DNA of 10,914 nucleotides from Patescibacteria group bacterium AH-259-L07 (GCA_027718005.1 JALLOP010000043.1:1-10914); one strand, 5' to 3'. Positions 1-6,207 are shown, numbered from the stretch's first letter. Numbers and translations: made by a program. The notes: generated from the letters alone by a model not told the origin.

Positions 1-10
1 TTTAATTTAT

Positions 11-73
11 GTAAATCTTTTTGTAATAATAGACTTTGTTAATCTAAGCAGATCTTCGATCCTCTAACGGGGT
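11..73 (+). repeat. Copy 1 of a dispersed repeat with core CCTCTAACGGG
   Basis: Aligned without gaps, this segment matches 887-949 at 48 of 63 positions. The best part is TCTTCgATCCTCTAACGGgg (about 53-72). It covers the end of the AbiEi-like gene and encodes its final residues LEDRRSA. The two copies are in direct orientation, 876 bases apart, and enclose the AbiEi gene. Confidence 0.65.
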
Positions 74-694
74 AAAAAGTTTTGGAACAAGTTCAATTAA
101 TATTTTATTTCTTGACAGTGTGCAGTATTTTTTAAATTCTGTAATATCTTTTTTACTAAATTCGTCTAAGTTTAAGCGTTCCCTTTTTATTATAGCTTCG
201 GGCCGTATTCTTACTTTAAAGTATTTAATGTAAATATAGTCAAATAATGCTTTTGCCAGCGTTGCAACATAAATTGGTTCATCATTATAGAGCAGCCTTT
301 CATAACCAATATATAATCTGGGTGATATTGAGTAATAGAAAAAATTATCCATTTTACTATAATACTTGCGGGTTGTTTTAGTAGTCATTGAGGTGACAGG
401 AAACGTGACATCTGTTAAGATTCCATTATTCTGCAACACAAAAGTACTGGATACATATGAAGGATAGCGCAGTACATTTGCTAAGTAGTAAAGATAATGT
501 AGATCAGTGCCGTGCTTCTTATGATATTCTTTGCTGACATAAAAGCCCTTTTTTAACCTTATAATAACTCCTTTTTTGTGCCAACGGTTTAATTTACGAT
601 AGATAGACTCTGTTTTTAGCAATGGCAAAAGAGCCTTAATATTTGAGGTTTTAAAATAGGGCAGGTTAGTCAGCATTGATAGTGTGTTGTTCAT
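44..694 (-). CDS. AbiEi-family antitoxin / transcriptional regulator-like protein
   Basis: A 216-residue protein that I place in the AbiEi antitoxin family (type IV toxin-antitoxin systems) by pattern only. Residues about 10-55 look like a winged helix ending in RLKKGFYV. They are followed by a YPSYVSSTFVLQNNGIL stretch (residues about 78-94), which matches the family's 'P-x-YVS-x-x-(S/T)-AL-x-x-(H/N)-G-L' region, and by EPIYVATLAKALFDYIY, the usual conserved block before the C-terminal helices. The family binds its own promoter and counteracts an AbiEii nucleotidyltransferase toxin. Here the gene has a consensus promoter and a 23-bp inverted repeat just upstream, which fits autoregulation. 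No Shine-Dalgarno sequence precedes the ATG. The last residues (TPLEDRRSA) are encoded by a copy of a repeat found again near the tRNA, so the natural C-terminus may have been replaced. No toxin start codon is seen in the 43 bases downstream, so a toxin gene is either beyond the edge or absent. Confidence 0.72.
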   Translation of the reverse strand: MNNTLSMLTNLPYFKTSNIKALLPLLKTESIYRKLNRWHKKGVIIRLKKGFYVSKEYHKKHGTDLHYLYYLANVLRYPSYVSSTFVLQNNGILTDVTFPVTSMTTKTTRKYYSKMDNFFYYSISPRLYIGYERLLYNDEPIYVATLAKALFDYIYIKYFKVRIRPEAIIKRERLNLDEFSKKDITEFKKYCTLSRNKILIELVPKLFTPLEDRRSA

Positions 695-702
695 ATTTCA
701 GA

Positions 703-725
703 ATATGTACAGTTTATGTACATAT
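703..725. promoter_or_regulatory. 23-bp inverted-repeat operator candidate of the AbiEi-like gene
   Basis: ATATGTAC (703-710) and GTACATAT (718-725) form a perfect 8-bp inverted repeat with a 7-bp spacer, and the right half is itself part of the 10-bp palindrome TATGTACATA. It overlaps the last bases of the -10 box and covers the expected transcription start, 9 bases before the ATG. AbiEi antitoxins are known to repress their own operons through inverted repeats of about this size. The assignment as operator is inferred from position. Confidence 0.6.
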
Positions 726-752
726 TATAGAACATAAAAAAGATTGTGTCAA
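724..752 (-). promoter_or_regulatory. Consensus sigma-70-type promoter of the AbiEi-like gene
   Basis: On the minus strand a perfect TTGACA (747-752) is followed after exactly 17 bases by a perfect TATAAT (724-729). The expected start of transcription is near 717, giving a leader of about 22 bases. It is the strongest promoter visible in the window and would need tight repression, which the overlapping inverted repeat could supply. Confidence 0.85.
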
Positions 753-755
753 GAG

Positions 756-792
756 AAAAATTGTGGAAAAATTGTGGTATAGGTGTGGATAA
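756..792. repeat. Three 11-bp-phased repeats resembling DnaA boxes
   Basis: Three tandem 11-bp units (756-766, 767-777 and 778-788) share a GTGG core. Read on the minus strand, each gives a 9-mer: TTTTCCACA (762-770), TATACCACA (773-781) and TTATCCACA (784-792). The last is an exact DnaA box consensus, and the starts are exactly 11 bases apart, so all lie on one face of the helix. A T-rich tract follows at 791-810. The array begins 3 bases upstream of the AbiEi -35 box. It could be a DnaA site or iteron, or an upstream regulator site; sequence alone cannot separate these. Confidence 0.45.
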
Positions 793-814
793 TTTTTTTC
801 TATTTTTTTCACTC

Positions 815-842
815 AAAAAAACCGCCATTATGGCGATTTTTT
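815..842. terminator. Bidirectional intrinsic terminator
   Basis: The stem CGCCA (823-827) pairs with TGGCG (831-835) across a TTA loop, flanked by seven A residues on the left and six T residues on the right. It therefore has a U-tract in either direction. On the minus strand it ends transcription coming from the tRNA-Gly before the AbiEi promoter. Confidence 0.75.
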
Positions 843-852
843 AGGTGGGTGG

Positions 853-873
853 ATCCCGTTAGAGGATGGAAGA
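853..873 (-). repeat. Inverted copy of the CCTCTAACGGG repeat
   Basis: This 21-bp segment is the reverse complement of 929-949 with one mismatch. The two arms enclose 55 bases and could fold into a long hairpin downstream of the tRNA-Gly transcript. Only the 21-bp core is shared; the flanks diverge. Confidence 0.75.
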
Positions 874-886
874 CATTTCAACTCAT

Positions 887-949
887 GCCAAACTTTTTGT
901 ATCAATAAACTTTATTGAGATAGGTAAATCTTCAATCCTCTAACGGGAT
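887..949 (+). repeat. Copy 3 of the CCTCTAACGGG repeat, abutting the tRNA 3' end
   Basis: This is the direct partner of copy 1 (48 of 63 identical). Its last base is also the last base of the encoded CCA of the tRNA-Gly, so the repeat begins exactly where the tRNA gene ends. The rest of the tRNA is not duplicated in copy 1, so this is not a normal integrase att duplication. Confidence 0.65.
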
Positions 950-1023
950 GGAGCGGGCGAGCGGAGTCGAACCGCCATCTTTTCCTTGGCAAGGAAATAT
1001 AAGAACCGTTATACGACGCCCGC
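949..1023 (-). tRNA. tRNA-Gly (anticodon GCC), CCA encoded
   Basis: On the minus strand the acceptor arm GCGGGCG pairs perfectly with CGCCCGC, followed by discriminator T and an encoded CCA (949-951). The anticodon stem TTTCC/GGAAA closes the loop TTGCCAA, giving anticodon GCC. The T arm has stem GGCGG/CCGCT (one G-U pair) around TTCGACT. The D arm has the GTATAACGGTTCTTAT form typical of some bacterial glycine tRNAs. The gene lies between trigger factor and the AbiEi region, with its own likely promoter. Confidence 0.95.
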
Positions 1024-1046
1024 ACATAACTTCATTCTAACAATAT

Positions 1047-1077
1047 AACATTTTAGCACTAGATAAAATGTTGCCAA
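1047..1077 (-). promoter_or_regulatory. Promoter of tRNA-Gly with an embedded inverted repeat
   Basis: TTGGCA (1072-1077) and TAAAAT (1050-1055) are separated by 16 bases, each differing from consensus at one position. Transcription would start about 20 bases before the tRNA. A perfect 9-bp inverted repeat (1047-1055 with 1064-1072, 8-base loop) spans the -10 box, the spacer and the edge of the -35 box. It could be a repressor site or a weak hairpin after trigger factor. It has no U-tract, so it is not a clear terminator. Confidence 0.5.
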
Positions 1078-1088
1078 GTATAATTTTG

Positions 1089-1120
1089 TTAAATTGTTTA
1101 ATTGTTAAGTTGCTAAATTG
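1089..1120. repeat. Four degenerate 8-bp tandem repeats at the trigger factor stop codon
   Basis: Four units, TTAAATTG, TTTAATTG, TTAAGTTG and CTAAATTG, run head to tail across the end of the trigger factor gene. The stop codon (1105-1107) and the last residues NLAT are encoded inside them. This looks like slippage-type expansion of AT-rich sequence at a gene end. Confidence 0.55.
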
Positions 1121-2424
1121 TCTTTTAGATATTTAATTACTTTTTGGTTGGTTAAAAGGTTTTTTAAATAGATTTTTCCGTCTTCAGTTTTGAAATGTTC
1201 TAACAGTTTTTCCTGGCCTTTATATACCTGCGCGAGTTTATCCATCTCTTGTTTAATTTCGTCGTCAGATATAATAATATTTTCCTGTTGTGCAATTGCT
1301 CTAATAGCAAGTGCAGTTTTAATTCTTTCTTCAGCTTGCGGCAGAAATTCTTTTCTGAAATCATCCTCTGTTTTTTTAATGCTTTGTAAATAATCATCAA
1401 ATTTTGGCCCGTTTTCCTGCCCCGCTCTTTCAACAGATGCCTTAAGTTCATTAATCATTTTGTCAACTTCGTGATTTAATAATACTTCAGGCATTTCTTC
1501 AAAATCAGATTTCTCTGTTAATTGTTTTAAAATTTCTAATTCAAGACGCTGCTCTTGTTTTCTTTGTTCTTCATTTTCTAAATTTTGTTTGATTTTGTCC
1601 TTTAGTTCATCTAACGTTTTAAAATCGCCACAATTTTGAGCAAACTCATCATTTAATTCTGGAAGCTCAACATTATATATATTGTTTATTTTTGTTTTAA
1701 AATCAACCAGCTGGCCAGCAAGTTTTTTATCATAGTGATCAGCAGGGTATTGATGTGAAAATTCTTTTTCTTCACCTGCATGTGCACCAATAAAATTTTT
1801 ACTTATACCGGGGAGCAGGCGTTCGTCTTGACCAAGAATAAGTGAGAAATTTTTTATATTTCCTCCTTCAATAGGAACGTTGTTGATAAAAAGATTAAGA
1901 TCGACTTCAATGCGGTCGCCTGTTTTTGCGCCCTGGAGAGAAATAGTTTCTTTTCTGCGCGCCCATTGCAATTCTTTTAAGGCATTGTCTACATTCTCTG
2001 GATTTACTTGTATATTTCTTTTCTTTACTTTTATTTTTTTGTAATCGCCCAATGTTACGTTTGGCACTAAGGGAAGGGTAATCTTAAATATAAATGGATT
2101 ATGCGGTGCTATTTTTTGAATTTCTATATGAGGCGGTCCAGCCGGATCTAGATTTTCCTGCCCGTCCGGCAGGCGGGCTTGTTTAATTATTTCAGGATAT
2201 TTTTGATTTATGGTAATTTCTGCGGTTTTTTCTAATAATTTTGCTTCATTAATATATTGGCGCGCCATCTCAATCGGCGCCTTGCCTTTGCGAAAGCCAG
2301 GGATTTCAACACTTTTTGCCAATTCTTCTAATGCTTTGCCATTAAACGGCGCCATCTCTAATACTGATAACTCAACCATTATCTCAACCACATTTTTAGG
2401 TAATTTTTTTGTATTAATTTCCAT
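1105..2424 (-). CDS. tig: Trigger factor, ribosome-associated chaperone and prolyl isomerase
   Basis: Trigger factor docks at the ribosomal exit tunnel and shields nascent chains. Counting from the ATG at 2424 the protein has 439 residues, close to the 432 of E. coli. The ribosome-binding signature GFRKGKAP is at residues 43-50, the FKBP-type isomerase domain at about 165-250 (ending YNVELPELNDEFA), and the helical C-terminal arms follow. A TTG at 2496 would add 24 residues (METRFPSEHKYASPGDAYSK...), but these are translations of two palindromes and do not look like trigger factor, so I prefer the ATG. Neither start has a Shine-Dalgarno sequence. Between IIKQ and NLDPAGPP, where E. coli has IIKEKINPAGAP, there are about 8 extra residues (ARLPDGQE, 83-90) encoded by a palindromic element. 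The gene lies 91 bases after hppA and is probably cotranscribed with it. Confidence 0.95.
   Translation of the reverse strand: MEINTKKLPKNVVEIMVELSVLEMAPFNGKALEELAKSVEIPGFRKGKAPIEMARQYINEAKLLEKTAEITINQKYPEIIKQARLPDGQENLDPAGPPHIEIQKIAPHNPFIFKITLPLVPNVTLGDYKKIKVKKRNIQVNPENVDNALKELQWARRKETISLQGAKTGDRIEVDLNLFINNVPIEGGNIKNFSLILGQDERLLPGISKNFIGAHAGEEKEFSHQYPADHYDKKLAGQLVDFKTKINNIYNVELPELNDEFAQNCGDFKTLDELKDKIKQNLENEEQRKQEQRLELEILKQLTEKSDFEEMPEVLLNHEVDKMINELKASVERAGQENGPKFDDYLQSIKKTEDDFRKEFLPQAEERIKTALAIRAIAQQENIIISDDEIKQEMDKLAQVYKGQEKLLEHFKTEDGKIYLKNLLTNQKVIKYLKDNLAT
2157..2178. repeat. Palindromic element inside the trigger factor gene
   Basis: CCTGCC (2157-2162) pairs with GGCAGG (2168-2173) around CGTCC, with a GC-rich extension CGGGC. 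It is far more GC-rich than the surrounding gene and is read in frame as ARLPDGQE, at a point where trigger factors normally have no insertion. It resembles in-frame palindromic elements of the kind known from Rickettsia. Confidence 0.7.
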
Positions 2425-2442
2425 AATTTTTGGTTGCTTGGA

Positions 2443-2498
2443 ATATGCGTCTCCCGGAGACGCATATTTGTGTTCACTTGGAAACCGAGTTTCCAAGT
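2443..2498. repeat. Two adjacent perfect palindromes between hppA and tig
   Basis: The first is ATATGCGTCTCC (2443-2454) and its exact complement (2456-2467) around a single C. The second is ACTTGGAAAC (2476-2485) and its exact complement (2489-2498) around CGA. Neither is followed by a T-tract on the minus strand, so they are unlikely to be intrinsic terminators. They may protect or space the hppA-tig transcript, or be mobile repeats. If trigger factor began at the TTG at 2496 they would lie inside its reading frame. Confidence 0.75.
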
Positions 2499-2515
2499 TG
2501 CTTCAAAAGGGTCAT

Positions 2516-4477
2516 TTAAAGTAGGGGCGCTATAATCAGAGCTATGATACTCATAAGCTTGATTAATATGTTAATTGACGGACCTGAAGTATCTTTCATG
2601 GGATCTCCCACGGTGTCGCCAACCACAGCTGCTTTGTGCGCATCAGATCCCTTGCCGCCTAGGTTTCCTGCTTCAATATATTTTTTTGCATTATCCCATG
2701 CTCCGCCTGCGTTTGCCATCATCACGGCTAATAAAAATCCCGTTACAATCGCGCCCATTAGCATGCCGCCAAGTGCTTCTTTGCCAAGTAAAAATCCAAC
2801 TAGTATAGGGACGAGCACGGTAAGAAGCCCGGGAAGAACCATTTTTTGCAACGCTGCATGCGTAGCAATTTTTATACATCCTTTGTAATCAGCATGCGCG
2901 GTGCCCTGCATTAATCCTTTGATTTCCCTAAATTGTCTGCGCACTTCATTAACAATCTTCTCCGCGCCTTGGCCGACTGCCTTCATGGCTAATGCAGAAA
3001 ATATAAACGGCATTAATCCACCAATAAAAAGGCCAACTACCACAACCGGTTTATTAAGATCTAGTACCGTAAGTCCTACAATTTGAATATAGCTTACTGA
3101 TAATACCAGTGCGGTAAGTGCGGCTGAGCCAATAGCAAACCCTTTGCCAATCGCCGCAGTCGTGTTCCCCACTGCATCTAATTGTTCGGTCCGCTTACGT
3201 GTCTCATCTCCCATGTCTGCCATCTCTGCTATGCCCGCGGCATTATCAACAACCGGTCCATACGTATCCGTAGCCAAGGTAATCCCTAAGGTAGAAAGCA
3301 TGCCAACCGCTGCAATACCAATGCCATAAATACCTACTAATTTATATGAGATTAAGAGTGCAGCGGCAACAACGATGACCGGAATAGCCGTACTTTGCAT
3401 GCCTAAAGCTAGACCTGCAATAACATTGGTGCCCGCACCAGTTTTTGAAGAATGCGCCAGATTTTTTGTTGGCTTAAAATGATCAGACGTAAAATATTCA
3501 GTAATAAACCCAATAATAATACCAGCAATTAGGCCTGCCATTACCGCACCAAACATTGGTAAAGGCTGGATTGAGAATCTTTGTAAAATAATATATGCAC
3601 CAATTACCATTAAAATAGAGGCAAGATAAATTCCCCGGTTTAATAGTTTTTGTGGGTCGCCTTTTTTCGCCAATAGAATCGCAAGGTTGCCTATTAAGCT
3701 CACCACAATCCCTAGTGTTGCTAAAAAGATCGGGATAAGGATTGCATGGACACCTACAAGTGCAATAGCTGTGGTTCCTAACACCATTGTTGCAATAATG
3801 GAATCAGAATAGCTTTCAAATAAATCCGCACCCATGCCAGCGACATCACCTACATTGTCTCCCACGTTATCTGCAATTACCGCAGGATTACGCGGGTCAT
3901 CTTCAGGAATGCCTGCTTCTACTTTTCCTGCCAAGTCAGCTCCTACATCAGCTGCTTTGGTATAAATCCCACCGCCAACACGGGCAAATAACGCTACTGA
4001 AGAAGCTCCAAACCCAAATCCATAAATGATTTGCGGATCACCAAAGATATAATAAAGGCCCGCAACGCCTAAGAGACCTAGACTGGCGACGGTTAATCCC
4101 ATAACTGAGCCAGAGGTAAACGCAATACGCAGTGCTCCCATAAGATTTTTTTGTGCTGCTTCTGCAGTCTTTAAGTTTGCCGTGGTTGCAATGCTCATCC
4201 CAAGGCCTCCGGCGAGTGCAGAAAAGAACGCACCGATCACAAAGGTAATGGCAAGCGGCAATGAGAGGAAATAAAATAAAAGAAAAGCCATAATAATTAC
4301 AAAAAGAGCCAGAATTTTGTATTCTGCCCATAAGTATGCGGAGGCACCTTGCTTTATAAAAGAGGATATTTTAATTGCCTCTTGGTGGTATGCTTTTTTC
4401 TTTTTAATATGGAGCGCCAACAAAAAGGCAACGAAAAGTCCTACCAGTGCGATAATAAGAGGGAGATATATAAGCAT
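2516..4477 (-). CDS. hppA: Membrane-bound ion-pumping pyrophosphatase, K+-dependent type
   Basis: It hydrolyses pyrophosphate and pumps H+ or Na+ across the membrane. From the ATG at 4477 it has 653 residues with about 16 hydrophobic segments. The substrate site runs from DVGADLAGKVEAGIPEDDP (177-195) to DNVGDNVGD (203-211), and GDTVGDPMKDTSGPS closes the C-terminal part. GNTTAAIGKG (437-446) has Ala and Gly where K+-independent enzymes have Lys and Thr, which marks the K+-dependent class. In transmembrane helix 6 the sequence DLFESYSD (218-225) carries Glu three residues after Asp, as in Na+-pumping enzymes and some K+-dependent H+ pumps, plus an Asp one turn further on. Ion choice is therefore unresolved. 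An upstream ATG at 4537 would add 20 residues (MRSFSRLRSFRTTFGRIINF) encoded by palindromic repeat DNA, which I judge not native. No Shine-Dalgarno sequence at either start. Confidence 0.96.
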   Translation of the reverse strand: MLIYLPLIIALVGLFVAFLLALHIKKKKAYHQEAIKISSFIKQGASAYLWAEYKILALFVIIMAFLLFYFLSLPLAITFVIGAFFSALAGGLGMSIATTANLKTAEAAQKNLMGALRIAFTSGSVMGLTVASLGLLGVAGLYYIFGDPQIIYGFGFGASSVALFARVGGGIYTKAADVGADLAGKVEAGIPEDDPRNPAVIADNVGDNVGDVAGMGADLFESYSDSIIATMVLGTTAIALVGVHAILIPIFLATLGIVVSLIGNLAILLAKKGDPQKLLNRGIYLASILMVIGAYIILQRFSIQPLPMFGAVMAGLIAGIIIGFITEYFTSDHFKPTKNLAHSSKTGAGTNVIAGLALGMQSTAIPVIVVAAALLISYKLVGIYGIGIAAVGMLSTLGITLATDTYGPVVDNAAGIAEMADMGDETRKRTEQLDAVGNTTAAIGKGFAIGSAALTALVLSVSYIQIVGLTVLDLNKPVVVVGLFIGGLMPFIFSALAMKAVGQGAEKIVNEVRRQFREIKGLMQGTAHADYKGCIKIATHAALQKMVLPGLLTVLVPILVGFLLGKEALGGMLMGAIVTGFLLAVMMANAGGAWDNAKKYIEAGNLGGKGSDAHKAAVVGDTVGDPMKDTSGPSINILIKLMSIIALIIAPLL

Positions 4478-4490
4478 AAAATTTATGATT

Positions 4491-4608
4491 CGACCGAAGG
4501 TCGTCCTGAAAGAGCGTAAGCGACTGAAGGATCTCATATCTTTGTAGTTTTGTGCAGTCTTGAGATCCCTCGTTCACTTCGTTCACTCGGGACGACACTA
4601 CGTGTCGT
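4491..4608. repeat. Cluster of palindromic and tandem repeats between nusA and hppA
   Basis: The gap holds CGACC-GAA-GGTCG (4491-4503), a 9-bp tandem TCGTTCACT (4570-4578 and 4579-4587) flanked by TCCC and GGGA, and a perfect 7-bp hairpin ACGACAC/GTGTCGT with a TAC loop (4592-4608) starting 8 bases after the nusA stop codon. There is no clear T-tract in the minus direction, so read-through from nusA into hppA is likely. This GC-rich mosaic supplies the spurious N-terminal extension of hppA. Confidence 0.65.
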
Positions 4609-4615
4609 TTATGGT

Positions 4616-6157
4616 TTAAGATTTTGAGCTTTTTTCCTCATCTTTTTCTTCCTTTTCTTTTTCTTTATCCTTTTCTTTGTCTTTTTTCTTTTTCTTGTTC
4701 GCCGCAGCCTTCTCGGCCTTCGTAGCCGACCCGCGCTCCGCCGAAGGCTTCGGCGAGGCGAGAGTTACTTCGGCGGAGGAGGCAGCGGAGGCGGATTCTG
4801 TTTTCTCTTTTTCTTTGGTTTCTTTTTTTGTAGACTTTTTGGTATCTGTTTTCTCTTTTTCATCTTCCTTCTTTTTCTTTTTTGTAGTTTCTTTATCTTT
4901 CTTTTTTTCTATTTTTTCTTTCGTTTCTTCTTTTTTTGCCTGCCCCGTAGGGAGCTTGCTCTCCTTCGGGGTTTCTTCTTTATCTTTTGTTTTTTCTTCT
5001 TTAATCTCGATTTTCCATCCGGTGAGTTGACTGGCAAGTCGTACATTTTGTCCAGCTTTTCCAATTGCTAAGGAGAGTTGATTTTTTTTCAGCTTAACAA
5101 CCGCAGATTTTTCTTTTTTATATATCTTGAGCGAAGAAGCCTTGGCAGGAGCTAAGGAATTGGCAATAAATTTTTCTGGATCATCAGAATATTCTATAAT
5201 ATCTATTTTTTCTCCGCCAATTTCATTAATGATTGTTTGAATCCGTACCCCGCGCTGGCCAATTGCCGCGCCAATGGGATCAATTGATTCTTCTTTTGTC
5301 CAGACCGCAACTTTTGAGCGCGCACCAGCTTCTCGTGCAATCGCTTTTATTTCTACTACCCCGTTAGCAACCTCAGGTATTTCAAGCGCAAACAAATCTT
5401 TTAAAATATCAGGATGACGGCGAGATACAATAATCTCAGGACCTTTCGGAGTTTTATTAACTGCTAAAATATATACTTTGATTTTTTGATCTGTATAGTA
5501 TTTTTCTGAGGGGACTTGTTCAAAATAGGGTAGGACAGCGGTTGCGTCTGATAAGTCAATAAAGACTGTCCGTCCTTCTTTTCGTTGAATCACCCCATTT
5601 ATAACGGTTTCCACTTGTGTTTGATAGCGCTCAAAAATAGTTTCTCGTTCTGCTTCTCGCAATCGTTGAATAATTACTTGTTTTGCGGTTTGCGCTGCAA
5701 TGCGGCCAAATTCAGCCGGGATTTCTAATTCTTGTCGTATGACATCCTCCATTTTTATTTTTTTTGCCTTGGGGTCTGTATTGTACCATGTACTATCTTT
5801 GCCCACCTCTGATATTTGGATTTCTAACTTTGGATTAAACCGTCGTTTTTCTTCTTCATCTTCCCCTTTTTCCGCTTCCTCTTGTTTTTTGGGCTCTTCC
5901 TCCTTGCCCTCCGTAGCTTCGTCAGAAGCGGAGGAGGGTTCCTCGGGCAGATCTTCAACCACTGTTTTTTCATCAAAAACTTTCATTTTTCCTGTTTTGG
6001 GGTCAAACTCGACAACAATGTTTTGTAGTTTGTTGCCAAAATCACGGCGGTATGCAGACGCAAGCGCCATCTCTATTGCACCAAGTACTTGTTCTTGTGA
6101 GAGTTTTTTTTCTTGGCAAATTTGTTCAATTGCTGCCATAATTGTTAGCTCTGCCAT
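4616..6157 (-). CDS. nusA: Transcription termination/antitermination factor NusA with long charged tail
   Basis: NusA binds RNA polymerase and nascent RNA to control pausing, termination and antitermination. The 513-residue protein has the N-terminal polymerase-binding domain (1 to about 165), an S1 domain (about 182-245), KH1 (about 250-318, IGQRG at 299-303) and KH2 (about 320-387, IGKAGQN at 365-371). Two parts are unusual. An acidic insert (about 70-105, rich in E) interrupts the N-terminal domain, and from about 388 to the end a Lys/Glu low-complexity tail takes the place of the acidic repeats of E. coli NusA. Three palindromic DNA elements sit in frame in these two regions. The ATG has no Shine-Dalgarno sequence. 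A likely promoter precedes the gene, and hppA and tig follow in the same direction. Confidence 0.96.
   Translation of the reverse strand: MAELTIMAAIEQICQEKKLSQEQVLGAIEMALASAYRRDFGNKLQNIVVEFDPKTGKMKVFDEKTVVEDLPEEPSSASDEATEGKEEEPKKQEEAEKGEDEEEKRRFNPKLEIQISEVGKDSTWYNTDPKAKKIKMEDVIRQELEIPAEFGRIAAQTAKQVIIQRLREAERETIFERYQTQVETVINGVIQRKEGRTVFIDLSDATAVLPYFEQVPSEKYYTDQKIKVYILAVNKTPKGPEIIVSRRHPDILKDLFALEIPEVANGVVEIKAIAREAGARSKVAVWTKEESIDPIGAAIGQRGVRIQTIINEIGGEKIDIIEYSDDPEKFIANSLAPAKASSLKIYKKEKSAVVKLKKNQLSLAIGKAGQNVRLASQLTGWKIEIKEEKTKDKEETPKESKLPTGQAKKEETKEKIEKKKDKETTKKKKKEDEKEKTDTKKSTKKETKEKEKTESASAASSAEVTLASPKPSAERGSATKAEKAAANKKKKKDKEKDKEKEKEEKDEEKSSKS
4736..4757. repeat. In-frame palindrome in the NusA tail
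   Basis: CGCCGAAG (4739-4746) and CTTCGGCG (4748-4755) are perfect complements around one G, with CT and AG flanks partly continuing the pairing. It is read in frame near residues 468-474 (SPKPSAE). The surrounding GC-rich stretch (4701-4796, encoding SASAASSAEV... and SATKAEKAAA) contrasts with the A/T-rich Lys/Glu codons on both sides. Confidence 0.65.
4943..4971. repeat. In-frame imperfect palindrome in the NusA tail
   Basis: CCCCGTAGGGAGC and GCTCTCCTTCGGGG face each other as an imperfect inverted repeat around TT. Read in frame it encodes about ESKLPTGQ (residues 396-405). The LPTGQ core resembles the LPDGQ encoded by the trigger factor palindrome, which suggests related elements in the same reading frame. 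Confidence 0.6.
5908..5938. repeat. In-frame palindrome in the NusA N-terminal acidic insert
   Basis: CCTCC (5908-5912) and GCTTC (5916-5920) pair with GAAGC (5925-5929) and GGAGG (5930-5934) around GTCA. The element is read in frame as about EPSSASDEATE (residues 74-84), inside the acidic insert that other NusA proteins lack. Confidence 0.6.
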
Positions 6158-6172
6158 AGGTTATAGGGTTAA

Positions 6173-6207
6173 AATTAAACTAGCTTATCATTAAAGCTAG
6201 TTTAATT
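6173..6207 (-). terminator. Hairpin after pafA, probable terminator
   Basis: A perfect 14-bp stem (6173-6186 with 6194-6207) encloses a 7-base loop. On the minus strand it is followed by a short run of T. The stem is AT-rich and the T-run weak, so termination may be partial. The predicted nusA transcription start falls within its first arm, so it is better placed at the end of the pafA transcript than as a nusA leader. Confidence 0.55.

Noticed and set aside
11..949. Possible CRISPR array from the repeated CCTCTAACGGG segments.
   Set aside because: Only three copies in mixed orientation, irregular spacing with a gene between them, and no cas genes.
887..1023. Integrase attachment site at the tRNA-Gly 3' end.
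   Set aside because: The distant repeat copy does not contain the tRNA 3' sequence, and no integrase gene is visible.
2443..2498. Intrinsic terminator of hppA.
   Set aside because: The palindromes are strong but no T-tract follows on the minus strand.
4677..5030. Plus-strand open frame of 117 codons rich in Phe and Ser.
   Set aside because: It is the antisense of the Lys/Glu codons of the NusA tail; composition explains it fully.
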